From a virus: a stretch of DNA of 64,000 bases. The stretch is taken from positions 1 through 64,000 of IMG/VR virus record IMGVR_UViG_3300028840_004168. One strand, written 5' to 3'. Of the stretch, positions 38,835-47,955 are shown piece after piece. A program made the position numbers and the translations under genes. Every line of letters starts with the position of its first letter. The first letter of the stretch is position 1. The notes beneath the pieces are model-generated. The model searched no databases. It saw only the letters and a program-made list of their open reading frames with translations, and was not told the DNA's origin.

Positions 38835-40663
38835 TATATTATCCCAATTCCCCAATCATCATAGTTAGCAAATCTATAAGGCATTATCATGTAACTGTCT
38901 TGCGCAGGGACGTTAACGCCCATCTCTGCCAGAGCTTCAAAACATTCTTCTATAGTTGTTATACTGGCAGCTATACTTTCACATTCAGGCTGCCAATAGC
39001 TCTGGCAATCTTTGTTTGAATTGTGTTTCAAAGCAAGCTCCCATTGCTCCATTTCATCTGACTCAATAAAATCTTCTTCTTTTGCAGTGCTGGGAAGAGG
39101 CATATTGATAGCGCAATTAACCTCAATGCATGAGCTTACAAATTGCTGCTTGGCCTGCCCCATATTATCTGTGCGAGTAGGGCAAACATTCCTCATATTT
39201 GGCTGCACTTTATTAAGATTGCCTAAAGCATCTTGCTGATACGGCTCTTCACATGCTACCTTTGCAATAGCGTAATAGTCATCAATAGCCCATGAGGTAG
39301 CGTCCATCGAAGCGCAGTTCAAAAAACCGCCTTCGCATTCCATCACATATATAATAGTTACCTCTCCTTGTAAACTGCCTATATATGCCCATCTCAAGTA
39401 TCCTCCTGTAAATCCAGGAGTTCTGTAATATGTCAGACTAAGGACATAGTAATCAAGAAAGCTTGACTGCCAGTTCTCAGTACCATAATTATATTTCTGT
39501 GCAAAATACTGTCCATTACACAGATGCCCTTCTGGAAACGTCATTGTAACAGTAATAGATTCACCAGGAACATTCCTGTCATGAGTCAGCTGCCTTATTA
39601 CTTTATTATCATTATCGCATTCAGCACAGCAGCGCTCAACATATTGAACCCACTCATCAGACATCACTACTAAATCAGCGTTGTAGCCTGACGGATCGCC
39701 AATGTTCTCTATATAAATCAAGCCGCTTAATGAAGTAATTACATACACTGTGGCTTTGCAAGTATTAGTTATTTTATTATAATAAATCTCAAGAGCGCCT
39801 AATGGCCTTACTTCCCAAAAGAAATAAGAAAGCTTATTAAAGTTGCAAATGCAGTAATGGCTGGAATACAAATAATAGTCAGGCTCAGGATAAACCGCAT
39901 TTTGCACTTGGGCATTATTAAACCCAGGAGCATAGCCAGACCAGTATATAGGACGTATAGCAGCAGTAGGGCACATGTCTACCTCAACCACATTAGGATT
40001 GCAATTCGAACCTTTTTCGCATATCAAAGCTTCTACTATAGTATGTCCATATGCATTCGGAGCTATATTTTGATAGTTCTCTTCTCCCTCTGCAACCTCC
40101 AGCCTTTGATCTACACAAGGATCTTGATATGGTTTGCATTGATCAGGTATTATCTGAGGGCATGCTCTTGTGCAGGCTTCTATATTAACTACACTTTGAG
40201 CGCATTGAAGATAGCTGTTAAGCCGTTGCTGGTAGACAGGCCAGGGCTCGAAAGGCTGCTGCTGAGGCAGCGCACCGCACCTGCCCTCTATGCATTCATC
40301 AAAACACTGGGTAGCGTTTTGTGCATCCCCATCAGTGTTTCCAAACTCTTTAGGGCACGCATCTTTACAGGATTGCCTTTCTGCTTCAACACAGTATTCA
40401 TAAGTAGCCATCCGATAATAAAACGACCTCCAGTTTTCAGTATCAGACTGTTCTGGCATTTTACCACATTTATCTTCTATACATATATCATAACAGCTTA
40501 GGTCTATAACTCTTATTCCAGGCTCATATTTGACATCTATAGCCCTGACTTGCTGAGGCATAGGATTACATATGTCTAAAGTAAAGGTGAGGCTTTTTTG
40601 ATTTTCAATAAATATGGTAGGCTCAACTGGGACTTTTACATCTCCGTCATCTCCGTTTGCCAT
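38834..40663 (-). CDS. Cys-rich protein with tandem repeats (609 aa), possible tail fibre part
   Basis: Two N-terminal repeats of about 65 residues carry the same pattern: CYDICIEDKCGKMPEQ...W..FYYRMATYEYCV...CKDACP and CFDECIEGRCGALPQQ...WPVYQQRLNSYLQC...CTRACPQ. Further pairs of cysteines occur later (CCAECDN, CNGQYF). Such even spacing suggests disulphide-linked or metal-binding modules. The central part is aromatic and beta-rich. Unusual for a phage tail protein made in the reducing cytoplasm, so a metal role should be kept in mind. Stop and next start overlap. Confidence 0.6.
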   Translation of the reverse strand: MANGDDGDVKVPVEPTIFIENQKSLTFTLDICNPMPQQVRAIDVKYEPGIRVIDLSCYDICIEDKCGKMPEQSDTENWRSFYYRMATYEYCVEAERQSCKDACPKEFGNTDGDAQNATQCFDECIEGRCGALPQQQPFEPWPVYQQRLNSYLQCAQSVVNIEACTRACPQIIPDQCKPYQDPCVDQRLEVAEGEENYQNIAPNAYGHTIVEALICEKGSNCNPNVVEVDMCPTAAIRPIYWSGYAPGFNNAQVQNAVYPEPDYYLYSSHYCICNFNKLSYFFWEVRPLGALEIYYNKITNTCKATVYVITSLSGLIYIENIGDPSGYNADLVVMSDEWVQYVERCCAECDNDNKVIRQLTHDRNVPGESITVTMTFPEGHLCNGQYFAQKYNYGTENWQSSFLDYYVLSLTYYRTPGFTGGYLRWAYIGSLQGEVTIIYVMECEGGFLNCASMDATSWAIDDYYAIAKVACEEPYQQDALGNLNKVQPNMRNVCPTRTDNMGQAKQQFVSSCIEVNCAINMPLPSTAKEEDFIESDEMEQWELALKHNSNKDCQSYWQPECESIAASITTIEECFEALAEMGVNVPAQDSYMIMPYRFANYDDWGIGII

Positions 40664-40675
40664 CTGTTGCTCCTG

Positions 40676-40942
40676 TTATAAATATACTACGGTTGTTGGA
40701 TTTATGCGTTTGCCTTGCGCTTTACCTATTATTCTCATCCTATTAGTTTTGCCATCTATAAGTCCAAGCAACACTCTGTCATCGACATTGTATGATTCAT
40801 TATTCAGCACCACGCCGTTTTTAATAATACCCCCAGCAGTTAGCTTGACTTCATATTTGCTGCCGTTCCTGGCTGTAATAACACCTTCCTGGACACTGTC
40901 TTTAAATGCAGCTTTGGCTATGGCAATAATAGCTGTTTTCAT
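40676..40942 (-). CDS. Small OB-fold-like tail protein (88 aa)
   Basis: VQEGVITARNGSKYEVKLTAGGIIKNGVVLNNESYNVDDRVLLGLIDGKTNRMRIIGKAQ has the strand pattern of an OB barrel seen in baseplate spike/hub proteins (gp5-type). It overlaps the next gene by 4 nt. Role in the baseplate is inferred. Confidence 0.6.
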   Translation of the reverse strand: MKTAIIAIAKAAFKDSVQEGVITARNGSKYEVKLTAGGIIKNGVVLNNESYNVDDRVLLGLIDGKTNRMRIIGKAQGKRINPTTVVYL

Positions 40943-41280
40943 GATGGCTGTTCATACCTCTCTAAATTAAGTTGATCGGTCATAGTTGTTCTGGTTATTA
41001 TAATCTGTCTGTTCCTCAAAAAGTATAAAGATGATACATTAAATTTTTCTGAATTTACATAAATTTTATCTCCATCTTTTACATGTTCCCTGATGGATAA
41101 ATTTGTTTTAACATTTAATGCTACAGGCTCATAATAATATCCATTCAAAACTATAGTGCCACGCCTGACTGCCATGTTTTCTGTAACCAGCATTTCATCC
41201 TGCAATGGTGGAGCCTCTTTGTCACCAGGATTTCTTATCAGCCTTACACTTACTGTAGGCGGCACGCTTGGGAATGCCAT
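40939..41280 (-). CDS. Small tail protein (113 aa)
   Basis: Beta-rich product with VSVRLIRNPGDKEAPPLQDEMLVTENMAVRRGTIVLNGYYYEPVALNV, KDGDKIYVNSEKFNVSSLYFLRNRQIIITRTTMTDQLNLERY; ends in PS. It overlaps both neighbours closely. A degenerate palindrome is at 41048-41061. Unknown function, structural by position. Confidence 0.6.
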   Translation of the reverse strand: MAFPSVPPTVSVRLIRNPGDKEAPPLQDEMLVTENMAVRRGTIVLNGYYYEPVALNVKTNLSIREHVKDGDKIYVNSEKFNVSSLYFLRNRQIIITRTTMTDQLNLERYEQPS

Positions 41281-41282
41281 TT

Positions 41283-42329
41283 TTAAACTCCAAATTTATC
41301 ATTGGCTAAGCCATCTTTATCAGACGGTATGTAGCCAGTTTTTTCTATTAATATACTGTGAGTGCCACTTTGCGTTTGGCCTATGGAGATGCTGCCATCG
41401 CTTGCTGTAACCCCTACAAACTGACCATCTACATACACCTTAGCGCCTCCCAGTAATTCTTTAGTATTAAAATCTCTCACCTTGATCGTAACAAGCTTGT
41501 CTTCAGCTACATCGCAAGCTTCACTGATTTCAAACTGCAATGTAGTGTAAACCGTCTCGCTTACAACTGTGTCTTCTGATTGCAGCTGCTCTACCTTGTG
41601 CAAAAATAATGCTAACACTTCGCCAGGATCATTGATTTGAGCATACAAAGAATCATATGCTGCCCTGTAAGATACCTTAGCTATTCCAAATCCAAAATCT
41701 TTGAGATCAGCATTAGGGCCATTGTTCTGCTGAAACGGCAGCGCATCAGGATCATAAGGATTGTCAACATCTCTTTTGCTTATCTGGACAATACCTCCTA
41801 CAGTGTTTCCAGCAAGCGTAGATCCAGTAGGAACTATAATATTAGCGCCTCTTCCATAAAATATTTTAGTTCCTCCAGGGCCGTCAATGGCCTGTGAGCC
41901 ATAGTCTGTGAAGCCGCCTATATCCCCACTTTGATCAGTGCATCCAGTATCGAAATTGCCGCCTTCAACTACAATCTGTGTGCCTCCTGATTCATAGTCA
42001 TAGCTTCCTAAAGATACTCCCAGCCATCCCAGTTTAAATCCGCTGTAGATAGGCTTGCTCGTGTTGGCAACGAAATTATTGAATATAATAACCTCTTCTA
42101 TTTCTTCATAAGCCGTTCCTGCTTTAACAAAAAATCCTTTAGTGAGATATTTATCATAGTCAACATTACTATATACTCTCACATATACAGGTTCTCCAAC
42201 TTGAAAGCAGCTACGCCCACAGTTCTTATCGTCATCAAGCTGTGCCATTATAACTCTTTGAGCGCCTGCAAGATTACGCAAACACCCCACTTCAAACTGA
42301 AGCGTTGAAATAACTACTTGTTCAGCCAT
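41283..42329 (-). CDS. Tail protein with C-terminal PEGA/carboxypeptidase-regulatory-like domain (348 aa)
   Basis: The N-terminal region has a conserved motif DDDKNCGRSCFQVGEPVYVRVY shared with the next gene product. Residues about 270-345 (LVTIKVRDFNTKELLGGAKVYVDGQFVGVTASDGSISIGQTQSGTHSILIEKTGY) match the PEGA-type domain, a small beta sandwich found on surface-exposed proteins that bind carbohydrate or polymer. A virion surface protein is likely. It appears to be a duplicated and elaborated relative of the 42346 product. Confidence 0.68.
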   Translation of the reverse strand: MAEQVVISTLQFEVGCLRNLAGAQRVIMAQLDDDKNCGRSCFQVGEPVYVRVYSNVDYDKYLTKGFFVKAGTAYEEIEEVIIFNNFVANTSKPIYSGFKLGWLGVSLGSYDYESGGTQIVVEGGNFDTGCTDQSGDIGGFTDYGSQAIDGPGGTKIFYGRGANIIVPTGSTLAGNTVGGIVQISKRDVDNPYDPDALPFQQNNGPNADLKDFGFGIAKVSYRAAYDSLYAQINDPGEVLALFLHKVEQLQSEDTVVSETVYTTLQFEISEACDVAEDKLVTIKVRDFNTKELLGGAKVYVDGQFVGVTASDGSISIGQTQSGTHSILIEKTGYIPSDKDGLANDKFGV

Positions 42330-42345
42330 GCTTCACCTTCTAATT

Positions 42346-42903
42346 TTATAGTTCAGCCCATGCCAGCAACAGGGCAGTAGCTTCAGACTCTCCCAGCACA
42401 TCTGGATTGGTAACGAGAACTCTAATCTCATCCCAGTCTGCAGAATAAATCACATGTGCTACCCCAGGAAGTATTACACCTTCCTCATCTTCAGTGGCGC
42501 ATCCTCCACCTGAATCTGTAGGAAAGGCTGTAATCCTGTTTGACCCTACTGGATTGTTAATTAGCGGCCCTGCGTCTGGCGGCTCCAGCCCAAACCATTC
42601 AAGAGTGTCAATGTCTGTGATTGGCTTAGAGACAGATCCTTCATAACCATCCAGCACTATGAACTCATCAAATTCATCAGTCTCACCACTAACAACAGAA
42701 GCATTGCCTACATTAGAATACGCTGATGGAGTAAGCGTCAATGGATACTTGTAAGCTTTGACAAATACCGTATCTCCGACCTGAAAACAATTGCGCCCAC
42801 AATTTTTGTTATCATTTAATTCAAGGTCAATAGAGGCATCCGACTCAGCTTCACAGACTCCAACTGTGAATTCTAATGATGATACTACTACATTCGTTGC
42901 CAT
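42346..42903 (-). CDS. Tail protein, paralogue of the 41283 protein (185 aa)
   Basis: Shares the N-terminal layout (V-V-S-S/T-L-x-F-x-V-G) and the motif DNKNCGRNCFQVGDTVFVKAY with the 41283 product, but lacks the PEGA domain. 16 nt separate the two genes, indicating tandem duplication. Ends in ATALLLAWAEL. Virion role inferred from location. Confidence 0.65.
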   Translation of the reverse strand: MATNVVVSSLEFTVGVCEAESDASIDLELNDNKNCGRNCFQVGDTVFVKAYKYPLTLTPSAYSNVGNASVVSGETDEFDEFIVLDGYEGSVSKPITDIDTLEWFGLEPPDAGPLINNPVGSNRITAFPTDSGGGCATEDEEGVILPGVAHVIYSADWDEIRVLVTNPDVLGESEATALLLAWAEL

Positions 42904-42913
42904 CTTAAACTCC

Positions 42914-44299
42914 TTATTCTAAGTAAGTTTCTTTTTCACTTAGCTCTAAAAAAACTTTATGACATTCATTTTCTTCGCCTGCTGGCGATTGACAAATATA
43001 TCTAAACCTGAGAAATTCAGTTTTATAAGAAGCTATAAACACGCCGCAGTAAGGATGTTCAGTCGTCACCAACTTATAACCGTCTGAGTAAGTATAATCT
43101 CCCAGGTCTTTGCCGAAGTATCTGCCAGTCAGTTCTTTGGCAGGTCTTGCCAGCGTGCCTACGCCGTCATTGATCACTATCTCTTCTTCTTCTATTTCTT
43201 CTTCTTCAAGCGTAAGCAACAGAAAACTGGTTATCTCAGCAGTAGTATCTGTCTGGCTGGTCAAACAATATTCAAATCTTTCATCAAATGCTTCCTGCAG
43301 ATCCATGTCGGCTCGTATAAACGGACTAATGTAAGCCCTTATATACCCTTCTTCTCCATAATCAAACGATGACTCACCACATTCTATTTCAAGGTCTATG
43401 CTGTGATCGAGATCAGCGCCAGTCTCTTCAACGCCTGTTATAAGAAGGTTGTTGTATCCCGTATTTGCAGACTCATCAAAATCGATTGACTCTATATAAT
43501 TATAGTCGAACAGCATCGCATCAGGACTTACAATTATATTATCCCAATCCCTGTTGTTATTGGCACAGCCAGCATTGATCTCTTTGATAAACAGGTTTCC
43601 AAAAACATCTGGATCACTGCTGGTAGCGTCAGGTTGATCATGTGAATTCCTTATTCTAAATCCAATTATATCACAAACATTAGCAATCACCTGCAAAGGT
43701 GTGCTGTTAGAAACAGAAAACGTGCCAGGGTAAACAGGGAAGCTTTCTTTGAAGAAATTTTCAGTAGAAGTGCTGTCATACATGACATCTAATAAAGATA
43801 TCAGCCCTGAGCTCCCCCAATAATCATTAGACGTATCTATCATCTCTTGCACTATATCATGTGCAAAAATTAATTCTGAAGACTGCCACACGTAAGGAGT
43901 AGCGCCTGCTTCTATCTCTTCGTCTGTTTTGTCCGTGATCGTGATCGTATAAGGATTGTCTAACCTGGCTAATTTAGCTCTTCCCCAAATAGAGTATGCA
44001 CCGCTTCTGATATCGTTCTTGCCGCTTACTTCTTCAATTAGAAATCTGAACTCCCAGTATGCAGGCGGCGTATCTCCTTCGATATAACTCCGCATCCTCA
44101 GCCATATACGCTCGTTTCCATCAAGGCGATATTCATTCATCAAGTCATAGTAGGTATCATCTATAAATGATATTTCAACAGTATCTGAGAATGATGACTC
44201 ATCGATGTTTAGAGATATCTGCTCAATATACTCCTGCAGCTCTATATCGCTGGTGCTATCAACCCTTAATATTATTTTTACGTCATGTATTAAATGCAT
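42914..44299 (-). CDS. Baseplate/tail hub-like protein (461 aa)
   Basis: Starts MHLIHDVKIILRVDSTSDIELQEYIEQISLNIDESSFSDTVEISFID and continues with ...YWEFRFLIEEVSGKNDIRSGAYSIWGRAKLARLDNPYTITITD, a pattern seen in phage tail hub and late-control (gp27/gpD-like) proteins, where small beta domains form a ring at the tail tip. Several charged acidic segments (LTLEEEEIEEEE) occur in the second half. Located between the tail-tip small proteins and the repeat protein. Assignment is tentative. Confidence 0.6.
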   Translation of the reverse strand: MHLIHDVKIILRVDSTSDIELQEYIEQISLNIDESSFSDTVEISFIDDTYYDLMNEYRLDGNERIWLRMRSYIEGDTPPAYWEFRFLIEEVSGKNDIRSGAYSIWGRAKLARLDNPYTITITDKTDEEIEAGATPYVWQSSELIFAHDIVQEMIDTSNDYWGSSGLISLLDVMYDSTSTENFFKESFPVYPGTFSVSNSTPLQVIANVCDIIGFRIRNSHDQPDATSSDPDVFGNLFIKEINAGCANNNRDWDNIIVSPDAMLFDYNYIESIDFDESANTGYNNLLITGVEETGADLDHSIDLEIECGESSFDYGEEGYIRAYISPFIRADMDLQEAFDERFEYCLTSQTDTTAEITSFLLLTLEEEEIEEEEIVINDGVGTLARPAKELTGRYFGKDLGDYTYSDGYKLVTTEHPYCGVFIASYKTEFLRFRYICQSPAGEENECHKVFLELSEKETYLE

Positions 44300-44301
44300 C
44301 T

Positions 44302-45195
44302 TTAAAACGCCACTTCGTAAGATGTTATATCGACAGCGATGTTATAGCTAACGATTACTTCTTCTATTGCCAGATCTTTATCAACTATTTCGTATGGTAT
44401 GACAACATCGCTGCTAACAGTTTCTAAAAGAGCGTTTACAATGATAGTCTCTTCGCTCTCAAGTCCTACCAGATCATAGACAATAATCATGTCAGATCCA
44501 ACTTCGATACTATAAGAAACTACCAAGTCTTCTTTTGCCAGTGGCTCCAGCTCATATACAATAACAACGTCATCGCTTATAACCACTGTTCCAACAGAAT
44601 AAGGCACGATTACTTCAGATGACATGGTAAGAGAATATGAAACGATAACTTCTTCGCTGGCTAATGGTTCCAGCTCATATACGATTATAGTGTCGCTGCT
44701 TACCGTAGTCACGCCGATGTTGTAATCAATGATCATCTCTGACGCAAGCATAATGCTGTAATCAACGATCATCTCTTGACTTGCAAGTGCGCCTATCTCA
44801 TTAACAATTATAGTCTCATCTGAGATAACACTCATCAACCCATACAGGATGATCTTCTCGTTGGCAGTCAATATCGGAATTACAACTACCGTCTCTTGAG
44901 ATATATACAGTTCTAACCTGATGTCATGATCTTTGTTTTGCGTCTGTCCGTCAAAGAGCATATATATATCATGATCTTTATCTTGATGCTGCCCATCAAG
45001 GCTCAAGAATATATCATGATCTTTATCATACTGAACCTCTACTAAAATAACATTATCAGAAAGCTCTCCTACAACAGCAAGAGTGTGTATTACTGAATCA
45101 CTGTTTTCACCTGCAACAATTCCTTGATCCACTATTGCAGAGTCAGAATAGTTAACAGAGGAAATTCCTCTTGAGCCAAACCAGGGCAATAGCAT
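44302..45195 (-). CDS. Repetitive beta-rich tail protein (297 aa)
   Basis: Most of the protein is built of near-identical beta units: SDTIIVYELEPLASEEVIVSYSLTM-like segments repeat at about 38-residue spacing (VYELEPLASEEVIVSYS, VYELEPLAKEDLVVSYS, VYDLVGLESEETIIV), and an earlier triplet of KDHDIFLSLDGQ / KDHDIYMLFDGQ / KDHDIRLEL. Such repeats occur in beta-helical or fibrous tail proteins. Aliphatic (V, I) content is very high. A tail fibre or tail-tip strand is plausible. Confidence 0.6.
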   Translation of the reverse strand: MLLPWFGSRGISSVNYSDSAIVDQGIVAGENSDSVIHTLAVVGELSDNVILVEVQYDKDHDIFLSLDGQHQDKDHDIYMLFDGQTQNKDHDIRLELYISQETVVVIPILTANEKIILYGLMSVISDETIIVNEIGALASQEMIVDYSIMLASEMIIDYNIGVTTVSSDTIIVYELEPLASEEVIVSYSLTMSSEVIVPYSVGTVVISDDVVIVYELEPLAKEDLVVSYSIEVGSDMIIVYDLVGLESEETIIVNALLETVSSDVVIPYEIVDKDLAIEEVIVSYNIAVDITSYEVAF

Positions 45196-45207
45196 GCTAA
45201 ATTCCTA

Positions 45208-45828
45208 TTATACATCCACAGTCATAGCCGCACGAGTTCTGATCGAAATGTTGGTATAAACAACTGAATTCGGATCGACAGGCACAGTAACCCTGCGCCA
45301 GAATGTTTCCGATGCAGGCGCAGTCAGATTGCCAAGTGCCAAATCTGCCCCTGGAACTGCTGTGGTATCCAAGCCTGCTTGCGTCTCAGCAAATTTATAC
45401 CATGTTTCCTGCGCATCGCCAGGGACAGCAGGAGTAAGATCATACGGCCCGACTGTTAAGTTAGTAGCATCATACACTGCATACAATAACGATCCTGTGC
45501 TATGCGTAACAGCAGTAGTGTCAAGAAACCCACGCACTACAGTCAATGTCTTTCCATTGACTGCCGTGATAAGTATCTTCTCGCTGTCTACCTGCGCTAC
45601 TACAACTTCACCAAACATCCCATCGATAGTGCTATCGTTGATAGCTATAAACGTATCAGCAGCTCCGATAGACCCATCTAAAGTAGTTTGTTCCGCAGCA
45701 ATCCATAGCTGTTCGTCTTGAGTAGTAGAGTCAGAAGGAATAATAGCATAATCAGGATTATTATAATATTGCAACTGGCTTACTCTGTCTGTCAAAGCAG
45801 CATCTTTATATATTCTTAGAATAGGCAT
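45208..45828 (-). CDS. Tail protein, paralogue pair member A (206 aa)
   Basis: Begins MPILRIYKDAALTDRVSQL and contains KILITAVNGKTLTVVRGFLDTTAVTHSTGSLLYAVYDATNLTV, a motif seen in phage virion proteins of the distal tail. The neighbour at 45845 has the same architecture (..YTIDRGVLGTAIQSYTAGTVVRAAYDYADITV). The two genes are 16 nt apart. C terminus ends with a W-x-R-x-x-x-P strand pattern (RRVTVPVDPNS). Confidence 0.65.
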   Translation of the reverse strand: MPILRIYKDAALTDRVSQLQYYNNPDYAIIPSDSTTQDEQLWIAAEQTTLDGSIGAADTFIAINDSTIDGMFGEVVVAQVDSEKILITAVNGKTLTVVRGFLDTTAVTHSTGSLLYAVYDATNLTVGPYDLTPAVPGDAQETWYKFAETQAGLDTTAVPGADLALGNLTAPASETFWRRVTVPVDPNSVVYTNISIRTRAAMTVDV

Positions 45829-45844
45829 AATTACCTCTTAATGC

Positions 45845-46468
45845 TTATGATGGACGATGCACTAAACGTTTAGCTCTAACTCTCCATCTTAAATCACTCT
45901 TGTAAAACGCAGACTGCCCAGGTGGAACAACAATATTGCGATAAAACATCACAGTCTCATTGTAAGCCACACTGCCGATGTTCAGCTGCAAAGCAGCAGT
46001 AGTATCCCATTCAGGAGAAGAGGCATCGTAATAAGTCAACGAAACCCTGCACCAGCCAGACTCATCAGTAGCATCTGTATCATGACCGCTTACTGTTATA
46101 TCAGCATAATCGTAAGCAGCCCTTACCACAGTGCCTGCAGTATAGCTCTGTATCGCAGTTCCCAGGACACCCCTGTCAATTGTATAATGACCGCCTCCTA
46201 GATCGCCAATTATAGCTGCAAGCTCAGTAGCGCCCAGGAATACAATATCTCCAGCATCGAAAACACCCTGCGCCAGAAACATATCACCAGCAGTAGCGTC
46301 AAGAGCGTTTGCAAGCTCTGTACGCATATTCCCCAGGTAAAGAGTCTCTACCTCACGCTGCCCGATAGTGCCGTTAAACACGCCTGAGTCTGGATTAGTC
46401 ATCGTGCCGTCAAGAGACAATGGCCTTGTTAAAGCTTCGTCTTCGAAGATTCTAAGTGAAACAGACAT
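45845..46468 (-). CDS. Tail protein, paralogue pair member B (207 aa)
   Basis: MSVSLRIFEDEALTRPLSL parallels MPILRIYKDAALTDRVSQL of the neighbour, and YTIDRGVLGTAIQSYTAGTVVRAAYDYADITVSG matches its central motif; both end in an Arg-rich strand. A tandem duplication. Role in the tail tip is inferred from location. Confidence 0.65.
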   Translation of the reverse strand: MSVSLRIFEDEALTRPLSLDGTMTNPDSGVFNGTIGQREVETLYLGNMRTELANALDATAGDMFLAQGVFDAGDIVFLGATELAAIIGDLGGGHYTIDRGVLGTAIQSYTAGTVVRAAYDYADITVSGHDTDATDESGWCRVSLTYYDASSPEWDTTAALQLNIGSVAYNETVMFYRNIVVPPGQSAFYKSDLRWRVRAKRLVHRPS

Positions 46469-46479
46469 TCAAGCCTCCG

Positions 46480-47544
46480 TTATGCACTTTCGCCAGCCTG
46501 ATTCAAATGCGGATCATTTCTCGACTCACTAGCTGAATTAGCTGGAATGATTTCTTTGACCCACACCCCTTTAGCAGATTGACTGGTAGTAAACACTATC
46601 TGATTCCCAGCAACCCAGCTACCAGCGCCCCATGCATCTGTAGGAATATAAAAGTAATAAGAGCTTCCATTGATAGCATAGTAAGCTGAACTTTTATTGC
46701 CTGGAGGAAGAGCGCCTGTAGCTGCTCCAGAAACAGTGAAAGCAGTAGAACTTGTAAACGTAATTGTCCAAGTATCAACTATACTTCCAATATTATAAAC
46801 ATAGACATTATCGACAATAAAAGTAGCAGGCCCAGTCTGACTGACAATCGCCTTGTCTGCCTGCGTATCTCCCAGCTCTACGCATGAAGCTCCAAAGGTA
46901 TAATAGCTGGTAGCATGTGTTGGCCCTAAAGTATAAGCGTTCCATGAATAGCGTGTAGCCGTAGAAAGCAAAATAGTAGCTACATTGCTTATCCATGAGA
47001 CAGCGCCAGAAGGTATTGCCCTGACATACTCTTCTTGCTTAACAACAAAGATGCCCTGAGAGTCATTGTATTCATACTCTGCCAGTCTAATAAGAGCACC
47101 ATCGTCAACGCCATCGTAAGGCCCACCTGAAGGCCCATCAAACGCAAGGGCTATGCTGGTAGAATCAGCAGCTATGTTAGCATTGATTTTACCGCATCCA
47201 TGCCAGCTGGGAACTGACCCTATGGCTGCCTGCGTATCTGTGTTAGTCCCTGCGCCTAGCCTGAGCCAGTCATCTCCAGGACTCTGTCTGCCTACACATA
47301 TGCGATGATTGACAAGCGCCAATCCATCTCTAGTGGCATCGCTAAGATCAGCTTCGTTCTTACAGAAGAGTTTACGATATCTGGTAAGACCAGTTATGCG
47401 TTCCGCTTCTGAAACATTAGGAAGCAGATTTTCTGCAACATTAGAAGTAATCCTGTTGCTAGAAATACCGCCGCCATTCGTAGGATCGTCACTGTTTACC
47501 AACGCCCGAAACATTTTTAAATCGGCTGAAACAATCCCTGCCAT
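46480..47544 (-). CDS. Conserved phage tail-region protein (354 aa)
   Basis: The N-terminal segment DLKMFRALVNSDDPTNGGGISSNRITSNVAENLLPNVSEAERITGLTRYRKLFCKNEADL follows a pattern that I recognise in unnamed virion proteins of other phages (L-x-x-x-x-S..N-G-G...NLLPxVSEAERxxGLTRYRKxFxKNE). The rest is beta-rich, with VKVKEIIPANSASESRND-type ending. Structural by location and family pattern. Start after AAACCTCC-complement GGAGGTTTT. Confidence 0.68.
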   Translation of the reverse strand: MAGIVSADLKMFRALVNSDDPTNGGGISSNRITSNVAENLLPNVSEAERITGLTRYRKLFCKNEADLSDATRDGLALVNHRICVGRQSPGDDWLRLGAGTNTDTQAAIGSVPSWHGCGKINANIAADSTSIALAFDGPSGGPYDGVDDGALIRLAEYEYNDSQGIFVVKQEEYVRAIPSGAVSWISNVATILLSTATRYSWNAYTLGPTHATSYYTFGASCVELGDTQADKAIVSQTGPATFIVDNVYVYNIGSIVDTWTITFTSSTAFTVSGAATGALPPGNKSSAYYAINGSSYYFYIPTDAWGAGSWVAGNQIVFTTSQSAKGVWVKEIIPANSASESRNDPHLNQAGESA

Positions 47545-47555
47545 TGTAAAACCTC

Positions 47556-47951
47556 CTAATTAAGATTCTCTGATAATGTTTTTACTTCTTCATCTGTTAA
47601 ATCTAATTCGCCTTCTTTAGATTTAGAATAAATTAAATCATAAACCGCATGTAAATAATTCGATAGCCTGTGAATTATTATACCAACAAAAAACGGAATA
47701 GCAAAAAATAAAATATGAAATTCAATATTTTTTATTTCCATATATATAAACGCTGCAACATATGCCACAACCCATCCAAGCCAAACGGATTGACAATACT
47801 TACAATCTAGGAACTCTTGATAATGCTTGTTATCAGAAAAAGATTTGACAAACCTTCTCAGCGGCTGCACAGGCAGCCCATCAACCCACAATTGGCACAA
47901 TGCCTCAGTTAGTATCGCTGCTAGTATTATCATAAGTATTGCCAGTCCCAT
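47556..47951 (-). CDS. Membrane protein with DUF1360-like motif (131 aa)
   Basis: Start ATG 47951 follows AAGGAG. Three to four hydrophobic segments: MGLAILMIILAAILTEALCQLW, WLGWVVAYVAAFIYM, FHILFFAIPFFVGIIIH. The motif LDCKYCQSVWLG (C-x-x-C-x-S-x-W) between the first two is that of the DUF1360 family of small membrane proteins. Sits within the tail module. Role unknown; could assist DNA injection or envelope alteration. Confidence 0.65.
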   Translation of the reverse strand: MGLAILMIILAAILTEALCQLWVDGLPVQPLRRFVKSFSDNKHYQEFLDCKYCQSVWLGWVVAYVAAFIYMEIKNIEFHILFFAIPFFVGIIIHRLSNYLHAVYDLIYSKSKEGELDLTDEEVKTLSENLN

Positions 47952-47955
47952 CAAT

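Noticed and set aside
39857-40501. Long plus-strand frame (214 codons) opposite the Cys-rich tail protein
   Set aside because: Low-complexity product without motif, no ribosome binding site, lying inside a strong minus-strand gene; treated as a shadow.
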